A DNA stretch of 26,966 bases from JBGPYB01 sp041493035. Lineage in GTDB: Bacteria; Acidobacteriota; Vicinamibacteria; Fen-336. The notes under the pieces are model-generated. The model saw only the letters and a program-made list of their open reading frames with translations, made no database searches and was not told where the DNA came from. Positions within the stretch are counted from its first letter, which is position 1; the number at the start of each line of letters is the position of its first letter. Made by a program: the position numbers and the translations under genes. Where the stretch lies: contig JBGPYB010000054.1 of the NCBI GenBank assembly GCA_041493035.1, forward strand, positions 1 through 26,966, in the 5' to 3' direction. Positions 15,912-23,661 of the stretch are shown in pieces.

Positions 15912-16148
15912 GTGAACTACGGCTTCGTGATCGACAACCGGAGATGCATCGGCTGCCACGCCTGCTCGGTCGCATGCAAGGCCGAGCACGAGGTGCCCCT
16001 CGGCGTCGCGCCATCCGGCCGTGAGCCGCGCGGCGCAGCCTCTAAGGTTTGGGCGGCGTGGACTGGAAGGCCTGGCGAACGACAGAGACAGTGCGTTCCG
16101 GGAGGTCCGGAATGGCCAGCCACGCCAAACCGATCAGGAGGCTCTTGA
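15912..16148 (+). pseudogene. 5' remnant of a 4Fe-4S ferredoxin-type oxidoreductase subunit
   Basis: The first 32 codons from the GTG read as the start of a molybdopterin-oxidoreductase iron-sulfur subunit (DmsB/NrfC type). They include NYGFVIDN, then C-I-G-C-H-A-C-S-V-A-C (C12, C15, C18, C22, a CxxCxxCxxxC cluster motif) and EVPLGV ending near base 16007. The family then continues for some 200 residues with three more cluster motifs, but here the frame turns into Pro/Arg/Gly-rich sequence without Cys clusters and stops at 16148. It also runs antisense to a small minus-strand frame. I read this as a gene cut by a deletion or rearrangement near 16007. A functional 78-residue protein is less likely. 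Confidence 0.75.
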
Positions 16149-16191
16149 CGAGGTAAAGGGTGGCGACAACCCGGAAGGTCCGACGCGACAC
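16042..16191 (-). CDS. Small membrane-type ORF (49 aa), possibly the C-terminal half of a frameshifted gene
   Basis: Read from a GTG at 16191, this gives 49 residues: a basic start (SRRTFR), one hydrophobic helix (about 8-28, with VVATLYLVKSLLIGL), then a polar amphipathic tail ending QSTPPKP. Third codon positions are strongly G/C, as in real genes here. It begins 8 nt after the stop of the frame at 16200-16361, with only a weak GAGG before the GTG. It has no recognised family. The two could be coupled small membrane proteins or one gene of about 105 codons broken by a frameshift. Confidence 0.42.
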   Translation of the reverse strand: MSRRTFRVVATLYLVKSLLIGLAWLAIPDLPERTVSVVRQAFQSTPPKP

Positions 16192-16199
16192 CGGGGGCC

Positions 16200-16361
16200 T
16201 CAGTGGCGCCCTGGGCGCCGCGCGAGAGCGAGAGCGAGCGTCGTACCCAGAAAGAGAAGGAGATCCGGCGTTTGATGGGCCAGGGCCCCGGAGTTCTCCA
16301 GGAGCGCCGCCAGCAGCGCCGCGCTGCCCCCGATCAACAACGTCCCTGTCGTGGTCAACAT
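16200..16361 (-). CDS. Small two-helix membrane-type ORF (53 aa)
   Basis: An ATG at 16361 opens 53 codons with two hydrophobic stretches, about residues 7-21 (TLLIGGSAALLAALL) and 33-47 (DLLLFLGTTLALALA), split by a short polar loop, and a basic C-terminus (ARRPGRH). This inside/outside charge pattern and the high G/C at third positions suggest a true membrane protein. TAGGGT lies six bases before the ATG on the same strand, and AAGGG is a possible weak ribosome site. No family was recognised. A frameshift joining it to the 16042-16191 frame would give a three-helix protein. Confidence 0.42.
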   Translation of the reverse strand: MLTTTGTLLIGGSAALLAALLENSGALAHQTPDLLLFLGTTLALALARRPGRH

Positions 16362-16379
16362 ACCCTTACCCTACCTGAA

Positions 16380-16392
16380 GCACGCGGCGTGC
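16380..16392. repeat. Short palindrome in the divergent intergenic region
   Basis: GCACGC and GCGTGC are separated by one G, between the minus-strand small ORFs and the plus-strand glycosyltransferase gene. It could be an operator half-site pair; nothing else supports it. A second hairpin, GTCGCT/AGCGAC with a four-base loop, lies at 16468-16483. Confidence 0.25.
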
Positions 16393-16494
16393 CAGCACCG
16401 GGTCTCGCTTCTGGAGGCACTTACGAGCAGTGCAGCGTCGATGGATGTGGTTCCCCTCCCACAGAGCGTCGCTCCCGAGCGACACGAGCGCTGT

Positions 16495-16523
16495 TTGCGG
16501 ACCCCGCCTGCATTGACTAGCCT
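16495..16523 (+). promoter_or_regulatory. Candidate leaderless promoter of the GT39-like gene
   Basis: TTGCGG (16495-16500) and TAGCCT (16518-16523) are 17 nt apart, and a GTG codon follows the -10 after exactly nine bases. No Shine-Dalgarno is present. The layout matches that at the Ser/Thr kinase gene and favours the GTG at 16533 over the TTG at 16524. Confidence 0.4.
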
Positions 16524-16532
16524 TTGGCCACC

Positions 16533-18380
16533 GTGAAGACCTCCCGCGGACGTCTTGCGGCCCTGGCCCTCGGCCTGATCCTCGTTCTGGCGGCAGCCCT
16601 CCGCTTCACAGGCCTCAACTGGCGCTTGCGCCAGACGCCCGAGTTGGACGAGACGGACTTCGTGGAGAACGTCGCCAAGATGATCGTGGAACGGGACCTG
16701 GACCACCGCTTCTACGAGTATCCGGGCCTCTTCTTCTATACCCTCTACCCCTTCCTATCCCTCCTGCCGAAAGCGGCTCTTACAGGTCCGGGGGCCTATC
16801 TATTGGCGCGTCGCGTCGTTGCGTCGTTCGGCGTCGCCAGCGTCGGCCTGTCGTTCTGGCTGGGGGCGCAGCGGGTCAGCGTGCAGGCCGGGCTCGTGGC
16901 GGCGCTGCTGCTTGCAGTGTCTCCGATCGAGGTGGAGACGGCGCACATGATCCGGCCGGACGTGGCACTGGGCACACTCGCTCTGCTCACTCTCTGGGCG
17001 GTGTGGCGGGTGGGCGTCTCCTCGCGCGGCGACACAATTGCGGGGCTGGCGCTCGGGGCGGCCACGGCTCTGAAGTTCTCGGGGCTTCTGCTCTTCCCTT
17101 CGTACCTCCTCCGTCGCGTCTTCGAGCCGGGCCGCAGGCTGCGCGAAACGCTGATCGCGGCGGTCGTAGCGACCACCGTAGGTGTGGCCTGCACTCCCTA
17201 CGCGATCCTTCATTTCCGCGAGTTCGCTGCCGGCGCCTACGCCCAGTGGCACTACCACTATCGCGGCGGCGGGCCCGCGCCACGCCTCAACGAGATCCTT
17301 CTCTACTATCTGCGGACGATCTTCCGCAGCCTCGGACCGACCGGATCGCTCTTTGCAGTTGTCGGCCTCTCGGCAGCCCGGCGAGACTTGAGGACGTGGC
17401 GCCCGGTTGTGGCGCTTCCGATCGTGATGCTGATCGTGTTGTCCACGGCCGAGTCTCGCTGGATCCGTCTGATCGTGCCGGCTCTCGGAGCGACGGGGCT
17501 CGTGGCCGCGCTCGGCTTCGAATCAGTCGCGCGGCGGTTCCCCCGCACGGCCTGGATCCTTGTGCTCGCGGGGGCCTTGGTGCCGGTGAGAGATGCCGCC
17601 CACTACGTTCGAGCGGTGTCGCGGCCCGGAACCCGCGACCGGGCCCTCGACTGGGTGGAGGCCCACGTCCCTCCGGGGGGGGTTGTCTTCACCTCCATGC
17701 CGGAGCTCGCGTTCGATTCCGCACGACGAGAGTTGTTGTTCCCCGCGGGGTCTCCGGAGCAAAACCGCTTGACCGCCGATGGGGTCGGCGCCCTGGTCTG
17801 GGAGCAGGAAGCACCCGAGTGGTTGAAGGGCCGTCTGCCGGATGCCGTGTTCGAGCCCAGCGACCCGCTGGAGGGTCCGCGAGTCGTCGCGTACCGTGCC
17901 CGCGATGTGAGCAGCCGGTGGCGTCCCTTGTCCCTCGGGGGAGCAAGACTCTCCGCCTCGTCGAACGCCGTGGACCTTCCTGCGGCGGCTGATGGCCGCC
18001 TCGAAACCTATTGGAAAGCCGCGGAGCCCGACACCGCGGAGGAGTGGCTGGACGTCGCACTGCCCACGCCGGTGTGGATCGGTCGAATCGAGCTACTCCT
18101 CGGCCAGCGCCCGAACCGCGCCGGGCGCCGGCTGCGTGTCTCGGTCAGCGACGACGGCCACCGATGGACGCCCATCGTGAGCGCGCCCGGACGTCCCGAG
18201 GTCGAGAGGCAGGTCGGAATCGAGGAAGGCGAGGGGAGCCAAGTGGTCCTTGTGGCCCCCACCTTGACGCGCTGGGTGCGGATCAGCGCCCAGAGCCCGC
18301 CGGGGAAACGGTGGGGCTTCGCCGAGCTTCACCTCGATGCGGTGGATTCCCCGGAGGTCAGCGAAGCGCGGGGAAGGTAA
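16533..18380 (+). CDS. GT-C (GT39/ArnT-like) membrane glycosyltransferase fused to a discoidin-like domain
   Basis: A 615-residue polytopic protein. The first loop carries ELDETDF, the acidic motif expected in lipid-phosphate-sugar-dependent GT-C enzymes, after the first transmembrane helix. About nine further hydrophobic segments follow to residue ~355, including a PDVALG segment typical of the family. From about 470 to 605 the protein is soluble and resembles an F5/8 type C (discoidin, CBM32-like) beta-sandwich: DGRLETYWKA, RIELLLG, VSVSDDGHRW, WVRISAQSP, RWGFAELHL. It would transfer a sugar outside the membrane and hold a glycan with the appended domain; acceptor and donor are unknown. The start is GTG 16533 (TTG 16524 is an alternative). 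Its stop overlaps the convergent kinase gene by 23 nt. Confidence 0.82.
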   Translation: MKTSRGRLAALALGLILVLAAALRFTGLNWRLRQTPELDETDFVENVAKMIVERDLDHRFYEYPGLFFYTLYPFLSLLPKAALTGPGAYLLARRVVASFGVASVGLSFWLGAQRVSVQAGLVAALLLAVSPIEVETAHMIRPDVALGTLALLTLWAVWRVGVSSRGDTIAGLALGAATALKFSGLLLFPSYLLRRVFEPGRRLRETLIAAVVATTVGVACTPYAILHFREFAAGAYAQWHYHYRGGGPAPRLNEILLYYLRTIFRSLGPTGSLFAVVGLSAARRDLRTWRPVVALPIVMLIVLSTAESRWIRLIVPALGATGLVAALGFESVARRFPRTAWILVLAGALVPVRDAAHYVRAVSRPGTRDRALDWVEAHVPPGGVVFTSMPELAFDSARRELLFPAGSPEQNRLTADGVGALVWEQEAPEWLKGRLPDAVFEPSDPLEGPRVVAYRARDVSSRWRPLSLGGARLSASSNAVDLPAAADGRLETYWKAAEPDTAEEWLDVALPTPVWIGRIELLLGQRPNRAGRRLRVSVSDDGHRWTPIVSAPGRPEVERQVGIEEGEGSQVVLVAPTLTRWVRISAQSPPGKRWGFAELHLDAVDSPEVSEARGR

Positions 18381-20028
18381 TGGTGAAGGTGGTTCCGGTG
18401 TCCGGAGCACTCGTGAAGTCTATTCGGCCCTGGTGGCGTTCCACGACCATGAGCACCGTCGAAAGGCCGAGGCCGGTACCCTGTCCTTCGGGCTTGGTCG
18501 TGACGAAGGGCTCGAAGATCGTCGCCTGGAGGGGGGCCGGTATGCCGGGCCCGGTGTCGGCGACGCGCAGTCGCACGGCGTCCCCGTCGATGGCCGACGA
18601 AAGTCGCAGGATCCGCGTGGGGCGCTCGCTCATGGCCTGAGCCGCGTTCACGATCAGGTTGATGACGGCCATCTCGAGCTGGTTCGACACGCCACGGATG
18701 CGGGGCAGGTTCGGAGAGAAATCCTTCTCGAGGAGCACGCCGGCCTTGAGGATCTGGTAACGGCAGAGGTCCAAGGCGCGTTCGAGGATCTCGTTGGGAT
18801 CGAGGGACGCAGGCTCCTCCGTCGAGGGCCGGCTGAACGCCAGGAGGCTTTGGGCCAGGCTCCGCAGGCGCTCGGCGCCCCGCGACACCGACGACAGCAT
18901 CTCGCGCTGTTCGTCGGTCAGCGACTGCGCGTGAAGAAGCTCCAAATTGCCGAGGACATAAGTCAAGGGAGTGTTCAGCTCGTGTGCGATTCCAGCGGCC
19001 ATCTGGCCGATCGTGGCGAGCTTCTCCGATTGCAGAAGCCTCGTCTGGGCGATCCGCAGTTCCTCGATGGTCCGCTGCTCACGCTCGAAGAGCAGGGCGT
19101 TCTCGATCGCGAGGGCCGCATGGTGTACCAGCGCCTCGGCGGCCCTCAGGCTGTCGGGGGGAAACGGAGCCGAGGTATCGGGGTTGTCGACGTAAAGGGC
19201 GCCGAGAGCCTTCGGTGGAGCGCCACTCTTCTCGGGGAGGGAGCGCGGCGAGAGAAGCGGCAGACAGACGATGGTCCGAAGGTCCATCAGGATGACGCTC
19301 GCGGCGTGACCCAGGGCCGGGTCGGCCACGGCGTTCCCCGTGGCCACAGTCTGCCCCTCGGCGATGGCTTTCCGCACGACCGAGCTCGATACCCCGGTGG
19401 TGTCGGTGATGGCCCCGCCGTCGCGCTTGCGTCCGACGCGGAGATGGAGGCCGGCCACCGAGGGGTATCGGTCGGCGTTGCCCGGACTCTCCGCGAGGAG
19501 CAAGAAGCCTCGCTCCGCGCGGGTGATGCGCATGACGCTGGCAAGGACTTGCTCGAGAACCGAGCTCAGGACCAGCGTCGAGTTCAAGGTCTGGACGAGC
19601 GAGAGGAGCAACTCCTGGTGCTCGACCCATGGGAGCTTGGCCATGCGGTCGGTGGTGTTCTCGCCGTCGAGCGCCGAGAAGCGGAACGAGAGGTCTCCGA
19701 GCTGCACGTCGGCGCCCGGCGTCAGGGCCGCCTTGGAGACCTTTGTGGTGTTCACGTAGACGCCGTGAAGGCTGCCCAGGTCCTCGATCACGAAAGTATT
19801 TCCTTCGCGAAGAATCCGGGCGTGGGTCTTGGAAATCGAAGGCTCAGCGAGGGCGATGTCGTTCTGCGGAGCGCGGCCGAGGGTGTACGAACGGGGCGCC
19901 AGGAAGTGGATCTTCTCGGTGAGACCGCCCCGAAGGAGCTTGAGCGCCGCGATGGCCGTGCCCGCGCCGCAATGAACGCAGCGGAGGGCGTCGGGGCTGT
20001 TGTCCTGATCGCACTTCGGGCAGCGCAT
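18358..20028 (-). CDS. Sensor histidine kinase with zinc ribbon, FHA and GAF domains
   Basis: A 556-residue soluble protein. Residues 1-22 form a zinc ribbon (C3, C6, C17, C20). An FHA phosphothreonine-binding domain follows (about 47-118; LGRAPQNDI, SISKTHA, LGSLHGVYVN). Next are GAF (about 150-310), a coiled linker, HisKA with H349 in GIAHELNTPL, and HATPase (about 440-555; N461 in NAAQAM, DTGPGIP, GTGLGLS). FHA on a histidine kinase links two-component signalling to Ser/Thr phosphorylation, and a Hanks kinase lies about 11 kb away in this window; the pairing is only a hypothesis. The ATG at 20028 starts exactly at the zinc ribbon; the ATG at 20043 would add five residues. No receiver is fused or adjacent. 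Confidence 0.9.
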   Translation of the reverse strand: MRCPKCDQDNSPDALRCVHCGAGTAIAALKLLRGGLTEKIHFLAPRSYTLGRAPQNDIALAEPSISKTHARILREGNTFVIEDLGSLHGVYVNTTKVSKAALTPGADVQLGDLSFRFSALDGENTTDRMAKLPWVEHQELLLSLVQTLNSTLVLSSVLEQVLASVMRITRAERGFLLLAESPGNADRYPSVAGLHLRVGRKRDGGAITDTTGVSSSVVRKAIAEGQTVATGNAVADPALGHAASVILMDLRTIVCLPLLSPRSLPEKSGAPPKALGALYVDNPDTSAPFPPDSLRAAEALVHHAALAIENALLFEREQRTIEELRIAQTRLLQSEKLATIGQMAAGIAHELNTPLTYVLGNLELLHAQSLTDEQREMLSSVSRGAERLRSLAQSLLAFSRPSTEEPASLDPNEILERALDLCRYQILKAGVLLEKDFSPNLPRIRGVSNQLEMAVINLIVNAAQAMSERPTRILRLSSAIDGDAVRLRVADTGPGIPAPLQATIFEPFVTTKPEGQGTGLGLSTVLMVVERHQGRIDFTSAPDTGTTFTITFPALR

Positions 20029-20066
20029 CGAGCCCAGGATCATGACCGAGGGTCCGCGAAGCGTCA

Positions 20067-20085
20067 AGAATCCGGGTAGGATTCT
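20067..20085. promoter_or_regulatory. Inverted repeat in the divergent kinase/GT-C promoter region
   Basis: AGAATCC (20067-20073) and GGATTCT (20079-20085) are perfect 7-bp arms with a 5-nt spacer, in the 59-nt gap between the FHA kinase and a GT-C gene. The right arm contains TAGGAT on the plus strand and TAGAAT on the minus strand, so one near-palindrome offers -10-like elements to both genes. A dimeric regulator here could control both. Confidence 0.4.
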
Positions 20086-20087
20086 AC

Positions 20088-21737
20088 GTGGTGCGCCGCC
20101 GCGTCGTGGCAATCTTGGGGCCGTGGAGTTGGTGTGCAGGGGCATTCCTCCTCGCGTCATGGGACCGGAGCGTCCAGTGCTTCCCATTCATCGGGGTGCT
20201 CCGTGGGCCCCTCGGTTGGGGTCTCGTCGCGGCGGCGGCCGGACTTTCAGGCGCCCGCTTCCTTCAGGGCCACACGCTCGCTCGGGCGCCGCGCCTCGGG
20301 ATCCTTCTGATCGTCTCTTTCGTGGCGAGTGCTTCCGTCGGCGTTCGGTATGTCGGTCGGCTCACCGCCTCGGGAGACGAGCCCCACTACCTGCTCATGG
20401 CGCAGAGCCTGTGGAGGGACGGAGACCTCGATCTCCGCGACGACGTCCAAAGGGAGGAGTACAAGGAGTACTTTCCCGGTAGCCTGACGCCTCACTGGGG
20501 GGCTCCGCGGTTGGACGGCCGCCCGTTCCCGGCGCACAGCCCAGGGCTTCCCGCGGTGCTTGCGCCCGCCTACGCGCTCGGTGGGCGGGCAGCCTGCGTT
20601 CTCCTCTTCGCCCTGCTTGCCGCGACTCTGGTACGCGAGGTCCACGCCCTCGCCCTTCGAGTCACAGCGGACCCTCGCGCGGCTCTCTTCGCGGGTGCTC
20701 TTGCGATGGGACCGCCCGTGTTCGCCTACTCGTTCCATCTCTACACCGAGCTTCCGTCGGCGCTGGCCGTGGCCTTGGCGCTCCGAATCCTGATGAGTGA
20801 GCCGGGTCCGATCGAAGCAGCGATTGCGGCGCTCGCAGCGTCGGCGCTTCCGTGGCTTCACCTCAAGATGATCCCGGCGGCGGGGGCACTCGGGATCCTC
20901 GCTCTCTCGCGGCTTCGCGGCCCGCGCTTGGCGGCGTTCCTCGCCGTCGCCGGCCTGTCGGCGTGCGGCTTCCTCGCCTACTACCAACGAATCTTCGGCG
21001 TCCCGACCCCTTTGGCGCTCTACGGCGGCGGCGTTCCGCCCGACAGCGCGGTGTCGCCGCTGGAGGCCGCCGCCGGCCTCCTCCTCGACCGCTCGTTCGG
21101 CTTGCTGCCCTACGCGCCCGCGTTCCTGCTGGCGCTTCCCGGGTTTGTGGCTCTCGGGCGCCGCGAGCGTCGCCAGGCGGGGCCGCTCCTCTTCGTGGCG
21201 TTGGCCATTCTGGCTCCGGCGCTGCGATGGCGGATGTGGTGGGGCGGCCAATGCCCACCGGCGCGTTTCCTGGTGCCGCTGGTGCCGGTCCTGGCCGTGG
21301 CCGCCGCAGCCCGTGTGACAGGCCCCGCGAGTGGCCTCGCTCGCTGGCGTTGGGGGCTTTTCGCCGCTGGGGCCGCGCTGGCGCTGTTCATGGCGGCGCA
21401 GCCCGAATCGCTGCTGATGCTGAATCGTGGCGACCGCCCGACCCGCGTCTGGGCTGCGCTGTCGAACGGGACACCGGTAGGGCGCTACCTGCCGTCCATG
21501 GTTACGGACGCATCCCCGGACAGGCGAGTCGCGTTCGTGTGGATGGCCGCTCTCGGTCTGCTCGTCAGCCTCGACAGCCTGGCGCGTCGGCGCGAGAGTG
21601 TCGATCGGCTCTTTCGGACGGCGGCGCTGCCGCTCGCCCTCGTGGTTGGAATCGGCATCGCTGTGGACAGGTGGGCACGTCCGACAACTCCCGCCAGCGT
21701 CCCGCCAGGGTCGACCGAGACGTCGGCTGTTCCCTGA
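20088..21737 (+). CDS. Polytopic GT-C-type membrane protein (putative glycosyltransferase)
   Basis: A 549-residue protein with about ten to twelve hydrophobic segments. After two N-terminal helices comes a loop with SGDEPHYLLMAQSL, a GT-C-like Asp-Glu motif in the expected first large loop. Later MWWGGQCPPARFLVPLVP resembles a motif of uncharacterised DUF2029/GT39-like proteins; the next gene has a similar WWGG motif. It lacks the soluble discoidin extension of the gene at 16533. The GTG at 20088 has AGGA seven bases upstream (20078-20081); the next codon, GTG 20091, is an alternative. The sugar and acceptor are unknown. Its arrangement with 16533 and 21970 suggests surface glycan work. Confidence 0.75.
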   Translation: MVRRRVVAILGPWSWCAGAFLLASWDRSVQCFPFIGVLRGPLGWGLVAAAAGLSGARFLQGHTLARAPRLGILLIVSFVASASVGVRYVGRLTASGDEPHYLLMAQSLWRDGDLDLRDDVQREEYKEYFPGSLTPHWGAPRLDGRPFPAHSPGLPAVLAPAYALGGRAACVLLFALLAATLVREVHALALRVTADPRAALFAGALAMGPPVFAYSFHLYTELPSALAVALALRILMSEPGPIEAAIAALAASALPWLHLKMIPAAGALGILALSRLRGPRLAAFLAVAGLSACGFLAYYQRIFGVPTPLALYGGGVPPDSAVSPLEAAAGLLLDRSFGLLPYAPAFLLALPGFVALGRRERRQAGPLLFVALAILAPALRWRMWWGGQCPPARFLVPLVPVLAVAAAARVTGPASGLARWRWGLFAAGAALALFMAAQPESLLMLNRGDRPTRVWAALSNGTPVGRYLPSMVTDASPDRRVAFVWMAALGLLVSLDSLARRRESVDRLFRTAALPLALVVGIGIAVDRWARPTTPASVPPGSTETSAVP

Positions 21738-21969
21738 GCACCCAGCGGCCTTGCGATACTTATGGATGCCCCTGTTCGGTAGTGTCTCAGTCTAGAATGC
21801 CAACCCCTTGACCCCGGGGCCGTCCGATACCTATCCAGGCAGTCCCTTCGGTGCGCCGGCACCAACGACGAGTCCAACGCGGCAACTGTGGACTTGGACA
21901 CGCCCGAGTTCCAAACGACGAAGTAACCCGACTGGGTGACTGGCAGGTCAGGTGGCACAATAGTCCTCA
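21738..21969. other. Non-coding gap between two GT-C genes
   Basis: I found no supportable gene in these 232 nt. Seen: TAGAAT at 21793-21798, a small hairpin GGTGC/GCACC at 21850-21863, and inverted GTCCAA/TTGGAC at 21872-21899. A weak -10-like CACAAT (21956-21961) lies just before the next start. Base composition shifts towards lower GC here, continuing into the next gene. Confidence 0.3.
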
Positions 21970-23661
21970 ATGATGATTCCATTCGAGGCGCGCCGATTTC
22001 TCAAGCGTCATCTTTGGACGGGGATCGGCGTACTGACTCTATTCACCGTGACTCGCATGGCGGACCTCACCGGTTGGGACGACGGTTTTTACGTGGCACA
22101 GCTCACATCGGCGGTTGCGGATCACGATCTCCTGTTACAGGATGACCTCCTCGCATTTCCCAAACCTCTGAGCGAGCGTGTGCGCTCCGTGACGACGATC
22201 TTCGAGTCCGGGGCCGTGCAAAATACATTCAGCGTCGGCTTCGCGGTGCTCCACGGCGCCTACGCTTGGCCCTTCATCGCGACCTCGGACACGCCATTCA
22301 GCGAGGGTTTGCAGCGGCTCCTAGCGGTGGGTTCTCTTGCCATACTCACACTCACAGCGCTGGCCATGGTTCGGCTTTGTGAACGGTGGGGTTTTGCACC
22401 CGGAGTCTCCCGGGTCAGCACTGGCCTGGCGCTGGCTTCCGGCCCGCTCGCGTTGTTCGGCACTCGCGTGTACTTGAACTCTCACCTCCTGAGCGCCCTC
22501 CTGGCCGCGCTCGTCTTTCTGGGCGTCCTCCGTTGGGCCGAGCTTCGCCTGTGGCGCGATGCCCTCTTTACAGGCTTGTGCGCAGGGCTCCTCGTCATTA
22601 ACCGGTGGCAGGACGCTCTGCTCCTTGCCGCTCTGGTGCCCTTGCTCGTGGCAATCGCTATGAAGGATGGTGTCCAGCGTCCTATGCTGTCCAGTCTAGC
22701 TCTGGCGGCACTTGGATTTGTGAGCGTCGTCCTGCTGCAGCTCCTCGCTTGGCGGGCGCAGTTCTCTTCATGGCTGCTCGTCCCGCAGGGGGCCGGCTAT
22801 ATGAACTGGACGGCGCCGGCACTTGTTCCCCTGCTTCTGAGTCCCTATCATGGCGCCCTGCCCTGGGCCCCCGGCCTTGTCGTTGGTCTGGTGCTTGCTC
22901 CATTCTGTGCTTCTGCACGACGGACGCCGGTCGTCCGATGGCTCTCCATAGGCTTCATGGTGGCCCTCCCCCTGTTCATCTATTTCTCTGCGGCACCCCG
23001 GGATTGGTGGGGAGGTGACTCCTACGGCCCTCGTCGCCTTGCCACACTGACTCCTATCGCGGCGATTGGGATCGCCTCGCTCCTCAGCAAACTCGGCTCT
23101 TGGCACCGGGCTATCCTTTCGGGCGCGCTGTTGCTCTGGGCGACGTTCACTGTCAGCGCATATATGTCGGGCTTTGATGATTTGTGGTTGCTCCTACAAG
23201 GATCCCCAGGGTTGTCCAGTCCCCTCTTGTCCTCGGCGTATGAAGGCGTCCATTGGATTGATCCATGGGGACCATTTCACGCCCTCAAGCCGGGATTCAC
23301 GTTTACAGACCGGCCTCACAACCTCGACAGGCTGGCCGGAGCCGCCGCCTGCACTTGCATTGTGGTCTTCGTCGTTTGGGGTTGGACCCAGTTGCGCCGA
23401 AGCCGAAAACTTCAGGTCGTGTCTGTGGCAGGCCTCGGCGGCTGGGTGCTCGTGTGCGCTGCCTGGCTCGCCTTCGTCATCCCTTCAAACGCTCAGTGGA
23501 ACGAACGCTGGAAAGCCGTTGTCCAAGGCACGTCCGAACCGGGCGCGACAACACCCTTTCCGCCCAGAGTCGCTGATGCCGCCCGCTTACTCCGCGCCTT
23601 GCAGATGCTAAAGAAAGGCGACGAGGCAGCCTTCCAGCAGCAATGGGGTGTTCTGCAGTAA
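21970..23661 (+). CDS. Polytopic GT-C-type membrane protein of lower GC, possibly truncated by a stop codon
   Basis: A 563-residue membrane protein with about eleven hydrophobic segments. It opens with one helix, then WDDGFYVAQL, an acidic first-loop motif, and later has YHGALPWAPGL and DWWGGDSYGPRRLATLTPIAA. These echo LLPYAPAF and MWWGGQCPPARFL in the preceding gene, so the two are probably distant paralogues. Codon use is looser and GC visibly lower than in neighbours, hinting at separate ancestry. No Shine-Dalgarno is seen; ATG 21970 and 21973 are both possible. After the TAA at 23659 the same frame stays open for another 45 codons of protein-like sequence. The acceptor and sugar are unknown. 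Confidence 0.75.
   Translation: MMIPFEARRFLKRHLWTGIGVLTLFTVTRMADLTGWDDGFYVAQLTSAVADHDLLLQDDLLAFPKPLSERVRSVTTIFESGAVQNTFSVGFAVLHGAYAWPFIATSDTPFSEGLQRLLAVGSLAILTLTALAMVRLCERWGFAPGVSRVSTGLALASGPLALFGTRVYLNSHLLSALLAALVFLGVLRWAELRLWRDALFTGLCAGLLVINRWQDALLLAALVPLLVAIAMKDGVQRPMLSSLALAALGFVSVVLLQLLAWRAQFSSWLLVPQGAGYMNWTAPALVPLLLSPYHGALPWAPGLVVGLVLAPFCASARRTPVVRWLSIGFMVALPLFIYFSAAPRDWWGGDSYGPRRLATLTPIAAIGIASLLSKLGSWHRAILSGALLLWATFTVSAYMSGFDDLWLLLQGSPGLSSPLLSSAYEGVHWIDPWGPFHALKPGFTFTDRPHNLDRLAGAAACTCIVVFVVWGWTQLRRSRKLQVVSVAGLGGWVLVCAAWLAFVIPSNAQWNERWKAVVQGTSEPGATTPFPPRVADAARLLRALQMLKKGDEAAFQQQWGVLQ

Noticed and set aside
18337..20079. 580-codon plus-strand open frame opposite the FHA histidine kinase
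   Set aside because: The minus-strand frame has complete zinc ribbon, FHA, HisKA and HATPase motifs; the plus frame has none and is Gly/Arg/Glu-biased.
21808..21942. Short plus-strand frame from a TTG nine bases after TAGAAT (44 codons)
   Set aside because: Pro/Thr/Ser/Arg-rich with no hydrophobic core or motif and no -35; not convincing as a gene despite the spacing.
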